A stretch of DNA of 64,000 nt from Pseudorhodoferax sp032153935 (GTDB lineage: Bacteria; Pseudomonadota; Gammaproteobacteria; Burkholderiales; Burkholderiaceae_C): positions 4,092,001 through 4,156,000 of the forward strand of contig NZ_CAXUQL020000001.1 in assembly GCF_964253035.1 (NCBI RefSeq), written 5' to 3'. The position numbers were made by a program, and so were the translations under genes. The notes under the pieces are model-generated. The model did no database searches and was not told the origin of the DNA. It saw only the letters and a list, made by a program, of their open reading frames with translations. Of the stretch, positions 1 to 7,240 are shown one piece after another (the first letter of the stretch is position 1; every line of letters starts with the position of its first letter).

Positions 1-277
1 CCAGCGCCAGCAGCGCGGCCCGGCCCTCGGGCGTCTTGAGGTCCAGCGCTACCGAGCGCTTGTTGCGGTTCACGGCCAGGAAGATCGAGCTCATGCCCGG
101 GCGCTGCGAGATGCCGTTGGCCCGCATCATGTCGCCCTCGGGCGGCTCGATCTTGATCACGTCGGCGCCGTAGTCGGCCAGCGTCTGCGTGGCCAGCGGG
201 CCGAGCACCACGGCCGTGAGGTCGAGCACGCGGATGCCCTGCAGCGGGCCGGTGGGGGAGGTGGGAGTGGTGGTCAT
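1..277 (-). CDS. CaiB/BaiF family III CoA-transferase (N-terminal part, cut by window edge)
   Basis: The first 92 residues of a family III CoA-transferase are visible; the rest lies beyond base 1. These enzymes move CoA from an acyl-CoA donor to an organic acid in the cytoplasm. The N-terminal pattern is typical: a GIRVLDLT strand, then VLGPLATQTLADYGADVIKIEPP, summarised as the LADYGADVIKIE motif, and later NRNKRSVALDLK. The catalytic Asp, near residue 170 in the family, is outside the window. The ATG at 277 follows the N-terminal acyl-CoA dehydrogenase pair on the same strand with only 8 bases between, so the three form one operon for activation and desaturation of an organic acid. The substrate cannot be told from sequence. 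Confidence 0.9.
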   Translation of the reverse strand, partial: MTTTPTSPTGPLQGIRVLDLTAVVLGPLATQTLADYGADVIKIEPPEGDMMRANGISQRPGMSSIFLAVNRNKRSVALDLKTPEGRAALLAL

Positions 278-285
278 GGTGCAGG

Positions 286-1473
286 TCAATTCGGCAGGCC
301 GACAAGTTGGCGGGCCATGACGACGCGCTGGATCTGGCCCGTGCCTTCGACGATGTCCAGCGCCTTGACGTCGCGGAACAGCTTCTCGATCAGGTGCTCG
401 CCGCGGCCGCCGGCCAGGCCCAGCACCTCCATGGCGAAGGTGGTGGCGTCGAACGCGGCCGGCGGCGCGGCGGCCTTGGCGGCCGAGGCTTCGAGCATGT
501 TTGCCTGGCGCTGGTCGGCCAGCCAGGCGGCCTTCACGGCCAGCAGCAGTGCACCCTTGAGCTTGCGGCGGTGCCGCTCGAGCCGGTCGCGCAGGCGCTG
601 GTCGGCCCACAGGCCTTCGTCGCGCATCACCTGGGCGGCCTCGTCCAGTGCCGCGCGGCCGATGCCCACGGCCATGCCGGCAATCGCCGGGCGGCCGGCG
701 TTGAAGGTGTTCATGGCGCCCTTGAAGCCGCCGGAGCGCTGGGTGTAGTAATGCTCTCCGCCCAAAAGGTTGGCGTGCGGCACGCGGCAGCCGGAGAGGA
801 AGAACGAGGTGCTTTCGTAGGCCTTCAGCCCCATCTTCTTCTCGAGGCGGAAGTCGCCCATGCCCGGCGTGCCGCGCTCGATGACGAAGGCGCGGTGGCC
901 GGCGCGGCCCAGCGCCGGGTCGACGGTGGCGAACACCACCACCCATTCGGCGCGGCCGGAGTTGCCCGAGAAGGACTTGGCCCCGTCGAGGACCCAGCCG
1001 TCGCCCTCGCGGCGCGCGCGGGTCTTGATGTTGGCCACGTCGGAGCCGCCCGAGGGTTCGGTCATCGCGAACGCGCCCCAGAGGGGCCGGGCCGGATCGA
1101 CGAAGGGCGCGAGAAAGCGCTGCTGCTGCTCCGGCGTTCCCATGGCCAGAATGGGCGGCTCGCCCAGGCCCGGGCCCGGCATGGCTACGCCGATGCCGCG
1201 GTCCCAGTAGGCGCCTTCCTCGGCCAGCAGCACCTGTGTGACGGCGCTGGCGGCCTTGTTCGGCGCGGCCTGGGGATCTGCGGTGCTGCCGGGCGGGCGC
1301 CAGCGCGTGCGGCCGAAGCCCTCGGCCAGCATGCGTTCGAAGAACGGGTCGTCCACCGGCAGCGGTGCGCCGGCGCGGTCGGCGCGCAGGCCGGCGGGAC
1401 GCATGTGCGCGCGCCCGAGCTGGCGCAGGCGGTCGATCTTGGCGGCCTGCTCGGCCGTGATGCAAAAGTCCAT
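286..1473 (-). CDS. Acyl-CoA dehydrogenase family protein
   Basis: A 395-residue FAD-dependent acyl-CoA dehydrogenase, which puts a 2,3-double bond into an acyl-CoA and passes electrons to ETF. The ACAD signature AMTEPSGGSD is near residue 138, and the C-terminal VEGTGQIQR segment matches the YEGTxQI region that carries the catalytic Glu in many family members. I chose ATG 1473, which lies 2 bases after the stop of the upstream gene; a TTG at 1479 would add two residues and overlap that stop. It sits second in the operon, between another ACAD and a CoA-transferase. Paired ACADs of unequal length often work as heteromers, but that is inference here. Confidence 0.9.
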   Translation of the reverse strand: MDFCITAEQAAKIDRLRQLGRAHMRPAGLRADRAGAPLPVDDPFFERMLAEGFGRTRWRPPGSTADPQAAPNKAASAVTQVLLAEEGAYWDRGIGVAMPGPGLGEPPILAMGTPEQQQRFLAPFVDPARPLWGAFAMTEPSGGSDVANIKTRARREGDGWVLDGAKSFSGNSGRAEWVVVFATVDPALGRAGHRAFVIERGTPGMGDFRLEKKMGLKAYESTSFFLSGCRVPHANLLGGEHYYTQRSGGFKGAMNTFNAGRPAIAGMAVGIGRAALDEAAQVMRDEGLWADQRLRDRLERHRRKLKGALLLAVKAAWLADQRQANMLEASAAKAAAPPAAFDATTFAMEVLGLAGGRGEHLIEKLFRDVKALDIVEGTGQIQRVVMARQLVGLPN

Positions 1474-1475
1474 GC

Positions 1476-2567
1476 TCAATGCTCCGTGGCGGTCTGCAGG
1501 AAGTCGGGCAGGGTGGCGTCGGGCTGCAGGGCCTGCGGCAACGCGTCGTCGCGCGCCGCGTCGGCGCCGCCCAGCAGCAGGCCCAGCGCGCGCAGTTCGC
1601 GCAGGTGCTTTTCCACCGGCACGTCGCGCATGAAGCCGGCGCCGCCCAGGATCTGCACCGCGTTGGAGCCGATGAACAGGGCCGACTCGGTGGCCTCGAC
1701 GAAGGCGCCCGCGGAAGCGGCCGGGCCGTCGGCCGCGGCGTCGACACGCCAGGCGGCCTCGTGCACGAGCTGGCGCGCGGCGTCCACCGCGATGTGCATG
1801 TCGGCGATCAGGAAGGCCAGCGCCTGGTGGTGAGCGATGGGCTTGCCGAAGGCCACGCGCTCCAACGCGTAGTGGCGGGCGTACTCGGCCGCGGCGTGCA
1901 TCTGGCCGACCAGCAGGGCCGCCACGTGCAGCCGGGCATGGGCCAGGGCCTGGGCGGCGGCGGCGCGGTCGCTCCAGTGGCCCTGCACGGGCGCGGCCTG
2001 CAGCCGCAGTTCGCAGGCGCCCGCGCCACGCAGGCCGCTGCCGGGCACGGGTGCCGGCTGCAGCCCCTGGTCGACGAGCGTGAGCCCGTCGCGCGTGAGC
2101 ACGGCCAGCAGGTCCACGCGCTCGGTCGGCAGCCAGGCCAGCGTGCCGCTCAGCGCCTGGCCGCTGCGCTGCAGTGCACCGCGGTGGTCGAACACCAGGC
2201 AGGCCCGCGCCCCCGGCGTGCGGGCCAGCCGCGCGGCGTGCTCGTGCAGCAGCGTGGGCCCGCCGAAGGCCAGCAGCGCATGCGCCACGCTGCCCATGGG
2301 CTGCAGCGCCAGCGTGGCGCCAGGGCAGCCGCCGGCCAGCGCCTCCAGCATGCGCGCGCGCGCCAGCGCGCCCATGCCGGCGCCGCCGCAGGACTCGGGC
2401 CAGTCGATGCGGTCGAAGCCGATGCCATCGGCCTCCTCGCGCAGCGCCGGCGGCACGCCGCCAGCGGCCTCGAACGCGCGCTGCTGCGGTGCAAGCCGCT
2501 CCTGTGCGAAGCGGCCGGCCGTCTCCAGCACCAGGTCCAGCGCCTCGTCGGTCGCGAAATCAAGCAT
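1476..2567 (-). CDS. Acyl-CoA dehydrogenase family protein, second subunit-like
   Basis: A 363-residue ACAD homologue. N-terminal helical domain residues are recognisable (FAQERLAP, FDRIDWPESCGGAGMG with the ACAD P-E-xGG-G pattern), and the C-terminal QILGGAGFMRDVPVEKHLRE block is the usual QxxGGxGY region near residue 320. The middle domain is weakly conserved and lacks a clear T-E-P-x-GSD motif, so this chain may bind FAD poorly or act as the non-catalytic partner of the ACAD downstream. It is first in the operon; its ATG at 2567 faces a divergent Bug-receptor gene across an AT-rich intergenic palindrome (2591-2614). Substrate unknown. Confidence 0.85.
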   Translation of the reverse strand: MLDFATDEALDLVLETAGRFAQERLAPQQRAFEAAGGVPPALREEADGIGFDRIDWPESCGGAGMGALARARMLEALAGGCPGATLALQPMGSVAHALLAFGGPTLLHEHAARLARTPGARACLVFDHRGALQRSGQALSGTLAWLPTERVDLLAVLTRDGLTLVDQGLQPAPVPGSGLRGAGACELRLQAAPVQGHWSDRAAAAQALAHARLHVAALLVGQMHAAAEYARHYALERVAFGKPIAHHQALAFLIADMHIAVDAARQLVHEAAWRVDAAADGPAASAGAFVEATESALFIGSNAVQILGGAGFMRDVPVEKHLRELRALGLLLGGADAARDDALPQALQPDATLPDFLQTATEH

Positions 2568-2590
2568 CTGCCTGTCTCCTTGTTTTGGTC

Positions 2591-2614
2591 ATAAAAACAT
2601 GAATGTGTTTTTAT
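2591..2614. promoter_or_regulatory. Perfect palindrome in divergent promoter region (candidate operator)
   Basis: The arm ATAAAAACA (2591-2599) and its exact reverse complement TGTTTTTAT (2606-2614) flank the 6-base spacer TGAATG. It is centred between the ACAD gene start (2567) and the Bug-receptor start (2668), in a locally AT-rich stretch inside otherwise GC-rich DNA. The size and symmetry suit a dimeric repressor such as a TetR, GntR or IclR protein. No regulator gene is adjacent inside the window, so the binding protein is unknown. Confidence 0.55.
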
Positions 2615-2655
2615 TAAACCATGGATGTATTATTGATGTCGAAGTTCAAGCAACC

Positions 2656-2662
2656 AAGGAGA
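2656..2662 (+). promoter_or_regulatory. Shine-Dalgarno site fixing a GTG start
   Basis: AAGGAGA sits 5 bases ahead of GTG 2668. The open frame runs much further upstream, so this site decides the start of the Bug receptor. Confidence 0.7.
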
Positions 2663-2667
2663 CACAA

Positions 2668-3633
2668 GTGGGTTCAACGAGAAGACAGGTCTGCATCACC
2701 GGCCTCATGGGGTTGGCGGCCGGCCTGGCCGCCGCGCAGCCGGCGCCTTACCCGAACCGGGCGATCCGGATCGTGGTGCCCTTCACCGCGGGCAGCGGCT
2801 CGGACAATTCCTCGCGCTACTTCGGCGAGCAGATCGCCACGCTGCTGGGCCAGCCTGTGGTGGTGGAGAACAAGCCCGGGGCCAACGGCATCATTGCGCT
2901 GCAGGCCGTGAAGAGCGCCCCGGCCGACGGCTATACCGTGCTGCTGGCCAGCAACTCGCCGATGGCCGTGAACCCGCTGGTGCTGAAGGACCTGGGCTAC
3001 GACTCGGTGAAGGACTTCAAGCCGGTCTCCGGCCTCACGCGCGGCATGAACGTGCTGCTGGTCTCCAACGACTCCAAGTTCGCCAGCATCGACGCGCTGC
3101 TGGCCGCCGGCCGCGAGCGCGCGCTCAACATGGGCACCTATTCGGCCGGCTACGAGCTGGCGGGCGCCTGGCTGTCCAGCGTCTCGGGCGCGAAGTTCAT
3201 CAACGTGCCGTACAAGGGCCAGGCGCCCATCGTCACGGACGTGATCGGCAACCAGCTCGACTTCGCGCTGGTGGACCTGGGTGGCGCCATGCCGCTGATC
3301 AAGGGCGGCCGGGTGCGCGCGCTGGCCGTGACCGGCGAGGCCCGCAACGCCGACCTGCCCGAGGTGCCGACCGTGCGCGAGCGCGGCTTCGAGACCTACG
3401 TGCAGTACAGCTGGGTCTCGTTCTACGTGCACATGAACACGCCCGACGACGTCACCGCCAGGCTGGCCGGTGCGCTGCAGACCGCGCTGGCCGCGCCCGG
3501 CGCGCGCGATTTCGTGCGCAAGAGCGGCGCCGAGCTCATGGCCTACCCGCCCGAGAAGATGCGCGCCTTCCACCTGTCGGAGATCGAGCGCTTCCGCCAC
3601 ATCGCCCAGGCCGCTGGCGTGCGGCCCCAATGA
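2668..3633 (+). CDS. Bug/TctC-family tripartite tricarboxylate transporter substrate-binding protein
   Basis: A 321-residue periplasmic solute receptor. Start GTG 2668 is preceded by AAGGAGA and gives a short basic N-terminus (STRRQV) and a hydrophobic stretch ending around AAAQP, a Tat/Sec-type signal. The mature part begins YPNRAIRIVVPFTAGSGSD, the usual Bug opening, followed by PGANG, SAPADGYTVL and NVPYKGQAP, all standard for the family. Bug proteins bind carboxylates; ligand unknown. Divergent from the ACAD/CoA-transferase operon and overlapping-adjacent to a second Bug gene, which suggests that uptake and CoA-dependent breakdown of one acid are coupled. No TctA/TctB membrane genes are nearby, as is usual for Bug receptors in this group. 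Confidence 0.93.
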   Translation: MGSTRRQVCITGLMGLAAGLAAAQPAPYPNRAIRIVVPFTAGSGSDNSSRYFGEQIATLLGQPVVVENKPGANGIIALQAVKSAPADGYTVLLASNSPMAVNPLVLKDLGYDSVKDFKPVSGLTRGMNVLLVSNDSKFASIDALLAAGRERALNMGTYSAGYELAGAWLSSVSGAKFINVPYKGQAPIVTDVIGNQLDFALVDLGGAMPLIKGGRVRALAVTGEARNADLPEVPTVRERGFETYVQYSWVSFYVHMNTPDDVTARLAGALQTALAAPGARDFVRKSGAELMAYPPEKMRAFHLSEIERFRHIAQAAGVRPQ

Positions 3634-3647
3634 ACAAGGAGACCCCG

Positions 3648-4619
3648 ATGAACTTCACCCGCCGCCGCATGACCCAGGCCCTCGCGCTGGGCGCAGGCCT
3701 GGCCGCGCTGCCCGTGCGCGCCGCCGGCTTTCCGGACCGGCCGATCCGCATGATCCTGCCGTTCTCGGCCGGTGGCGGCACCGACGAGAGCTCGCGCTCC
3801 TACGCCGACGAGTTGCAGAAGCTGCTGGGCGTGCCCGTGATCGCCGACAACCGGCCCGGCGCCAGTGGCCTGGTGGCCATCAACGCCTTGCTGTCCGCGC
3901 CCGCGGACGGCTACACCCTGCTGGTGGCCACCAACTCGCTGGCCGCGGTGAACCCCGTCATGCGCAAGGATCTGCCGTACGACGCTTTCAAGGATCTGCA
4001 GCCCATCCACGGCCTGCTCAACAGCGCGCCGGTGATCTCGGCGCCGCTGTCCTCGGGCAAGGAACCGCTCAAGCAGATGCTGCTGCGCGCGAAGAAGGAG
4101 GGGCGCGCGCTGTCCATCGGCAACTACTCCGAGGGCTACCAGCTGCTGGCCGCATGGATCGGCACGCTGGAAGGCGTGCCGGTGGTGCACGTGCCTTACA
4201 AAGGGCCGTCGCCGATGCTGGTGGACCTGGTCGGCGGCCGGCTCGACTTCGCCATCAGCGATCCGACCAGCGCCATGGAGCTGGTGCGCACCGGCAAGCT
4301 GCGCGGCGTGGCCACGGGTGGCGCCGAGCGCGAGCGCCAGATGCCCGACATGCCGACCATGATCGAGCTGGGCTATCCGGACTTCGAGACCTATGTCTGG
4401 TCCTCGCTGTTCGTACGTTCGGGCACGCCGCCCGAGATCGCGAAGAAGCTGGCCGACGCCGTGGGTGTCGCGCTGGTGGCGCCGGCCATCCAAGCGCGCA
4501 ATGCCAACCGGCCCGGCACGCCGATGATGCTGGCGCTGGGCGCGCTCGGTGATTTCCAGCGACGCGAGTACGAGCGGTTCAGAAAAGTGGCCGACGCGGC
4601 GGGCATGGCCGCGCGCTGA
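3648..4619 (+). CDS. Bug/TctC-family substrate-binding protein (second, tandem)
   Basis: A 323-residue paralogue of the preceding gene. ATG 3648 has an AAGGAG site 6 bases upstream; an earlier ATG at 3630 overlaps the previous stop but lacks such a site. The N-terminus carries twin arginines (TRRRM) and a hydrophobic segment ending in VRAAG, so a Tat-type signal is likely. Mature sequence starts FPDRPIRMILPFSAGGGTDE and contains PGASG, SAPADGYTLL and HVPYKGPSP. It lies 14 bases after the first Bug gene and is surely co-transcribed. Two receptors in one transcript may widen the ligand range of a shared transporter; this is inference. Confidence 0.92.
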   Translation: MNFTRRRMTQALALGAGLAALPVRAAGFPDRPIRMILPFSAGGGTDESSRSYADELQKLLGVPVIADNRPGASGLVAINALLSAPADGYTLLVATNSLAAVNPVMRKDLPYDAFKDLQPIHGLLNSAPVISAPLSSGKEPLKQMLLRAKKEGRALSIGNYSEGYQLLAAWIGTLEGVPVVHVPYKGPSPMLVDLVGGRLDFAISDPTSAMELVRTGKLRGVATGGAERERQMPDMPTMIELGYPDFETYVWSSLFVRSGTPPEIAKKLADAVGVALVAPAIQARNANRPGTPMMLALGALGDFQRREYERFRKVADAAGMAAR

Positions 4620-4722
4620 CGAGCTGCACGGACAGGATTTCCACCAGTTGGGTGAATCCAGGACTGCATAGGCTCGGTTAGCATCCGAAACATCTGTGTG
4701 ACACCTTGCAGCGCGTCTTGAC

Positions 4723-5598
4723 ATGCCACTTGCCGGATCGCAAAAACTGACCGATGAGATGGGCTACTGCGTTGCACGCATCGAGTGCGACACGCCCACT
4801 GGCGTGCAGTGCGGCACCGGCTTCTTCTTCGCCTTCCAGCTGGAGAACGGCAAGCGCAGCCCCTGCCTGATCACGAGCCGACACGTGGTGCACGGCGCGC
4901 GCAGCGGCCGCTTCTTCATCACGCGCAAGGACGCCGATGGCCGGCTGCAGCCCCAGCAGCCGCTGGAATGCCGCATCCCCGATTTCGAGGACAAGTGCCA
5001 TCCGCACCCCGATCCCTCGATCGACCTGGTGCTGGTGTTCGCCGGCGCCAGCCTGCAGGCCATCAAGGCCGAAGGCAACGACTACCACATCACCTACCTG
5101 TCGCGTTCGGCCATCCTGCCGCGCGAGCAGCGCGCCGAGCTGGCCCATCTGGAAACCGTGGCCGTGCTGGGCTATCCGCTGGGCCTGTGGGATCCACAGC
5201 AGCTGCAACCCGTGGCGCGCCTGGGCATCACGGCCACCCATGCCAACCTGCCGTATGGCGGTGCGCCGCAATTCCTGGTCGACGCCCCCTGCCACCCCGG
5301 CATGGGCGGCGCGCCGGTGTTCCTGTGCACGCCGGCCACCGCAGGCGAGGGGAGCATGCCAGCGCAGCGCTCGCCCGGCGTGGCCCTGCTGGGCGTGCTC
5401 TACGCGCAGCGCCATGCCCACTTGCAGGGCGAGACGGGGGTCGAGCCGCTGGTCGGCCGCATGCGTGCCGGCCGGCCCGTGCCGCCGACGCCTCTGCCGG
5501 GCCCGGCGCCGCTGGGCGCGGTGCTCAGCACCGACAAGATCCTGGATTTCGAGCCGCTGGTGCGGGCGATGATCCACGGCTACATCAGCAAGTACTGA
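4723..5598 (+). CDS. Trypsin-like peptidase-fold protein lacking the catalytic serine
   Basis: A 291-residue protein with a chymotrypsin-type fold. His54 lies in LITSRHVVHG and Asp101 in PSIDLVLV, the expected first two members of the triad. The nucleophile region reads PGMGGAPVF (residues 192-200), where active relatives have GMSGSPV or GNSGGPV; Gly195 (codon GGC) stands where Ser (AGC) is expected. It is therefore predicted to be inactive as a serine protease, or to be a binding protein. No signal peptide is apparent, so a cytoplasmic location is likely. It stands alone after the Bug pair and is followed by a long inverted repeat. Fold assignment is fairly secure; role unknown. Confidence 0.8.
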   Translation: MPLAGSQKLTDEMGYCVARIECDTPTGVQCGTGFFFAFQLENGKRSPCLITSRHVVHGARSGRFFITRKDADGRLQPQQPLECRIPDFEDKCHPHPDPSIDLVLVFAGASLQAIKAEGNDYHITYLSRSAILPREQRAELAHLETVAVLGYPLGLWDPQQLQPVARLGITATHANLPYGGAPQFLVDAPCHPGMGGAPVFLCTPATAGEGSMPAQRSPGVALLGVLYAQRHAHLQGETGVEPLVGRMRAGRPVPPTPLPGPAPLGAVLSTDKILDFEPLVRAMIHGYISKY

Positions 5599-5607
5599 AC
5601 CTGGTTC

Positions 5608-5647
5608 GGCGCGGCCTCCATGGCCGGCATGGCGCCCAGGCCGCGCC
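5608..5647 (+). terminator. Long-stem inverted repeat after the trypsin-like gene
   Basis: GGCGCGGCCT (5608-5617) pairs perfectly with AGGCCGCGCC (5638-5647) across a 20-base loop. There is no clear U-tract (TTGCAG follows), so it may end transcription weakly or protect the 3' end. Confidence 0.35.
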
Positions 5648-5683
5648 TTGCAGAGCGCAGCAGGCTTCGGCGGGCCTACAATG

Positions 5684-5706
5684 AGGGAATAAGAATTCTT
5701 CTCATC
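5684..5706 (+). promoter_or_regulatory. Fur-box-like operator before the first FecI gene
   Basis: GGAATAAGAATTCTTCTCAT contains the 10-base palindrome AAGAATTCTT and resembles the GATAATGATAATCATTATC iron box. It lies just ahead of the GTG start of the ECF sigma gene, where Fur control of FecI-type genes is expected. Confidence 0.55.
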
Positions 5707-5708
5707 CA

Positions 5709-6209
5709 GTGAATCCGCACCAGCCCCTGATCCAGTTCTACCAGCAGCACCATGGCTGGTTGCGCGGCTGGCTGCAGCGCCGGCTCGGGCATGCGGGCGA
5801 TGCGGCCGACTTCGCGCACGACACCTACCTGCGCGTGATCGAGTCGCGCACCGTGCTGGAGGACATCCGTGAGCCGCGCGCCTTCCTGACCACCGTGGCG
5901 CGGCGCGTCATGGTCAGCCACCTGCGCCGGCGCGAGGTCGAGCGCGCCTACCTCGACGCGCTGGCCCACCTGCCCGAGAACCTCGCACCCTCTCCCGAGG
6001 AGCGCGCCATCGTGCTGGAGACGCTGCTGGAGATCGACCGCATCCTGGACGGCCTGCCGGCCAAGGTGCGCCAGGCCTTCCTGTGGGCCCAGCTCGACGG
6101 CCTGTCCTATGCCGAGATCGCCGAGCGGCTGGGCGTCTCGCTGAGTTCGGTCAAGCAGTACATGGCGCGCGCCATCCGCCAGTGCTATTTCCCCGAGGGC
6201 GTGACATGA
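5709..6209 (+). CDS. FecI-type ECF RNA polymerase sigma factor
   Basis: A 166-residue ECF sigma factor. Region 2 is seen in GDAADFAHDTYLRV and EPRAFLTTVARRVM, and region 4 in VRQAFLWAQLDGLSYAEIAERLGVSLSSVKQYMARA, the helix-turn-helix that reads the -35 element. Length and layout match FecI-type sigma factors that direct transcription of a TonB-dependent receptor gene when signalled across both membranes. GTG 5709 is the first start after the Fur-like box. The stop overlaps the FecR ATG (ATGA), so the two are translationally coupled. The target is most likely the receptor gene at 7241. Confidence 0.93.
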   Translation: MNPHQPLIQFYQQHHGWLRGWLQRRLGHAGDAADFAHDTYLRVIESRTVLEDIREPRAFLTTVARRVMVSHLRRREVERAYLDALAHLPENLAPSPEERAIVLETLLEIDRILDGLPAKVRQAFLWAQLDGLSYAEIAERLGVSLSSVKQYMARAIRQCYFPEGVT

Positions 6210-7168
6210 CGGCCACCCCGCTGCCGGCCGCCGTGGTCGATGCTGCCGTCGAATGGCTGGTGCACCTGTGGTCGGGCGAGGCCACCGACACCAGCCGTGC
6301 GCAATGGCGGCGCTGGCGTGCCGCGGACCCGTTGCACGAGCAGGCCTGGTGCCATGTCGAAACCACCGATGCGCGCTGGCGCACGGGCGCACCGGGCCTT
6401 TCCGCCGCCCTGGCCGGTCGGCCAGCGGCCCCGCAACGGCGTCGCGCATTGGGCGGCATGGCCGCGCTGGCCGTGGCCGGCCTGGCGGTCTACGCCGGCC
6501 GCGAGCAGATGGCCACGCGCGGCTGGCTGGCCGAGCTGCGCACCGCCAAGGGCGAGCAGCGCCGGCTGCAGCTGCCCGATGGCACGCAACTGCTGCTCAA
6601 CACCGCCACCGCGCTCGACATCGACTTCAGCCCCACGCTGCGCCGGCTGCGCCTGCACACCGGCGAGCTGCTGATCGCCACCGCGCCGGACACGCAAGCG
6701 CCCGGGCGCCCCTTCGTGGTCGACACGCCGGTCGGCCGCGCGCAGGCGCTCGGCACGCGCTTCACGGTGCGCCACGACGCTGACGGACCCGCCGCCGGGG
6801 CCATGCAGGTCGCCGTCTTCGAAGGCGCGGTGGAGCTGCGTGGTGCGAGTTCCGTGCGGCACATCGCAGCCGGTCAGGCGGCCCAGCTGTCGGCCGGCAG
6901 TCCTGCCGCGGACTTGCCATCGCCCCAGGCGCCGGCCTGGGCCGACGGTGTGCTGGTGGCCTCCGACATGCGGCTGGACGCTTTCGTGGACGAGCTGCGC
7001 CGCTACCGGCCCGGCCTGGTGCAGCTGGCACCCGAGGTGGCCGGCCTGCGCCTGTCGGGCGTGTTCCCGCTGGCCGACACCGACCGCATCCTGCAGGCCC
7101 TGGTCCAGGTGCTGCCGGTGCAGGTGCATGTGCCGGTGCGCTACTGGGTGCGCATCGGGCCGACCTAG
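6206..7168 (+). CDS. FecR-family anti-sigma/signal-relay protein
   Basis: A 320-residue inner-membrane regulator. Residues 1-75 form the cytoplasmic DUF4880 domain that binds the sigma factor (VVDAAVEWLVHLWSGE, RWRAADPLHEQAW). A single transmembrane helix follows the RRRALGGMAAL segment near residues 78-95. The periplasmic FecR domain has KGEQRRLQLPDGTQ, LHTGELLI, RPFVVDTPVG and ALGTRF. Gly183-Thr184 matches the Gly-Thr bond at which related FecR proteins such as FoxR self-cleave. The C-terminal tail (ASDMRLDAFVDELRRYRPG) should contact the STN domain of the receptor. It overlaps the sigma gene by 4 bases. Confidence 0.93.
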   Translation: MTATPLPAAVVDAAVEWLVHLWSGEATDTSRAQWRRWRAADPLHEQAWCHVETTDARWRTGAPGLSAALAGRPAAPQRRRALGGMAALAVAGLAVYAGREQMATRGWLAELRTAKGEQRRLQLPDGTQLLLNTATALDIDFSPTLRRLRLHTGELLIATAPDTQAPGRPFVVDTPVGRAQALGTRFTVRHDADGPAAGAMQVAVFEGAVELRGASSVRHIAAGQAAQLSAGSPAADLPSPQAPAWADGVLVASDMRLDAFVDELRRYRPGLVQLAPEVAGLRLSGVFPLADTDRILQALVQVLPVQVHVPVRYWVRIGPT

Positions 7169-7240
7169 CGTCTGCACCTTTTCGCGCCTCGCGCGACAAG
7201 GAGGGGAGAGCCACCTTTTCCTCCTCCTTTCCCGAGCACC

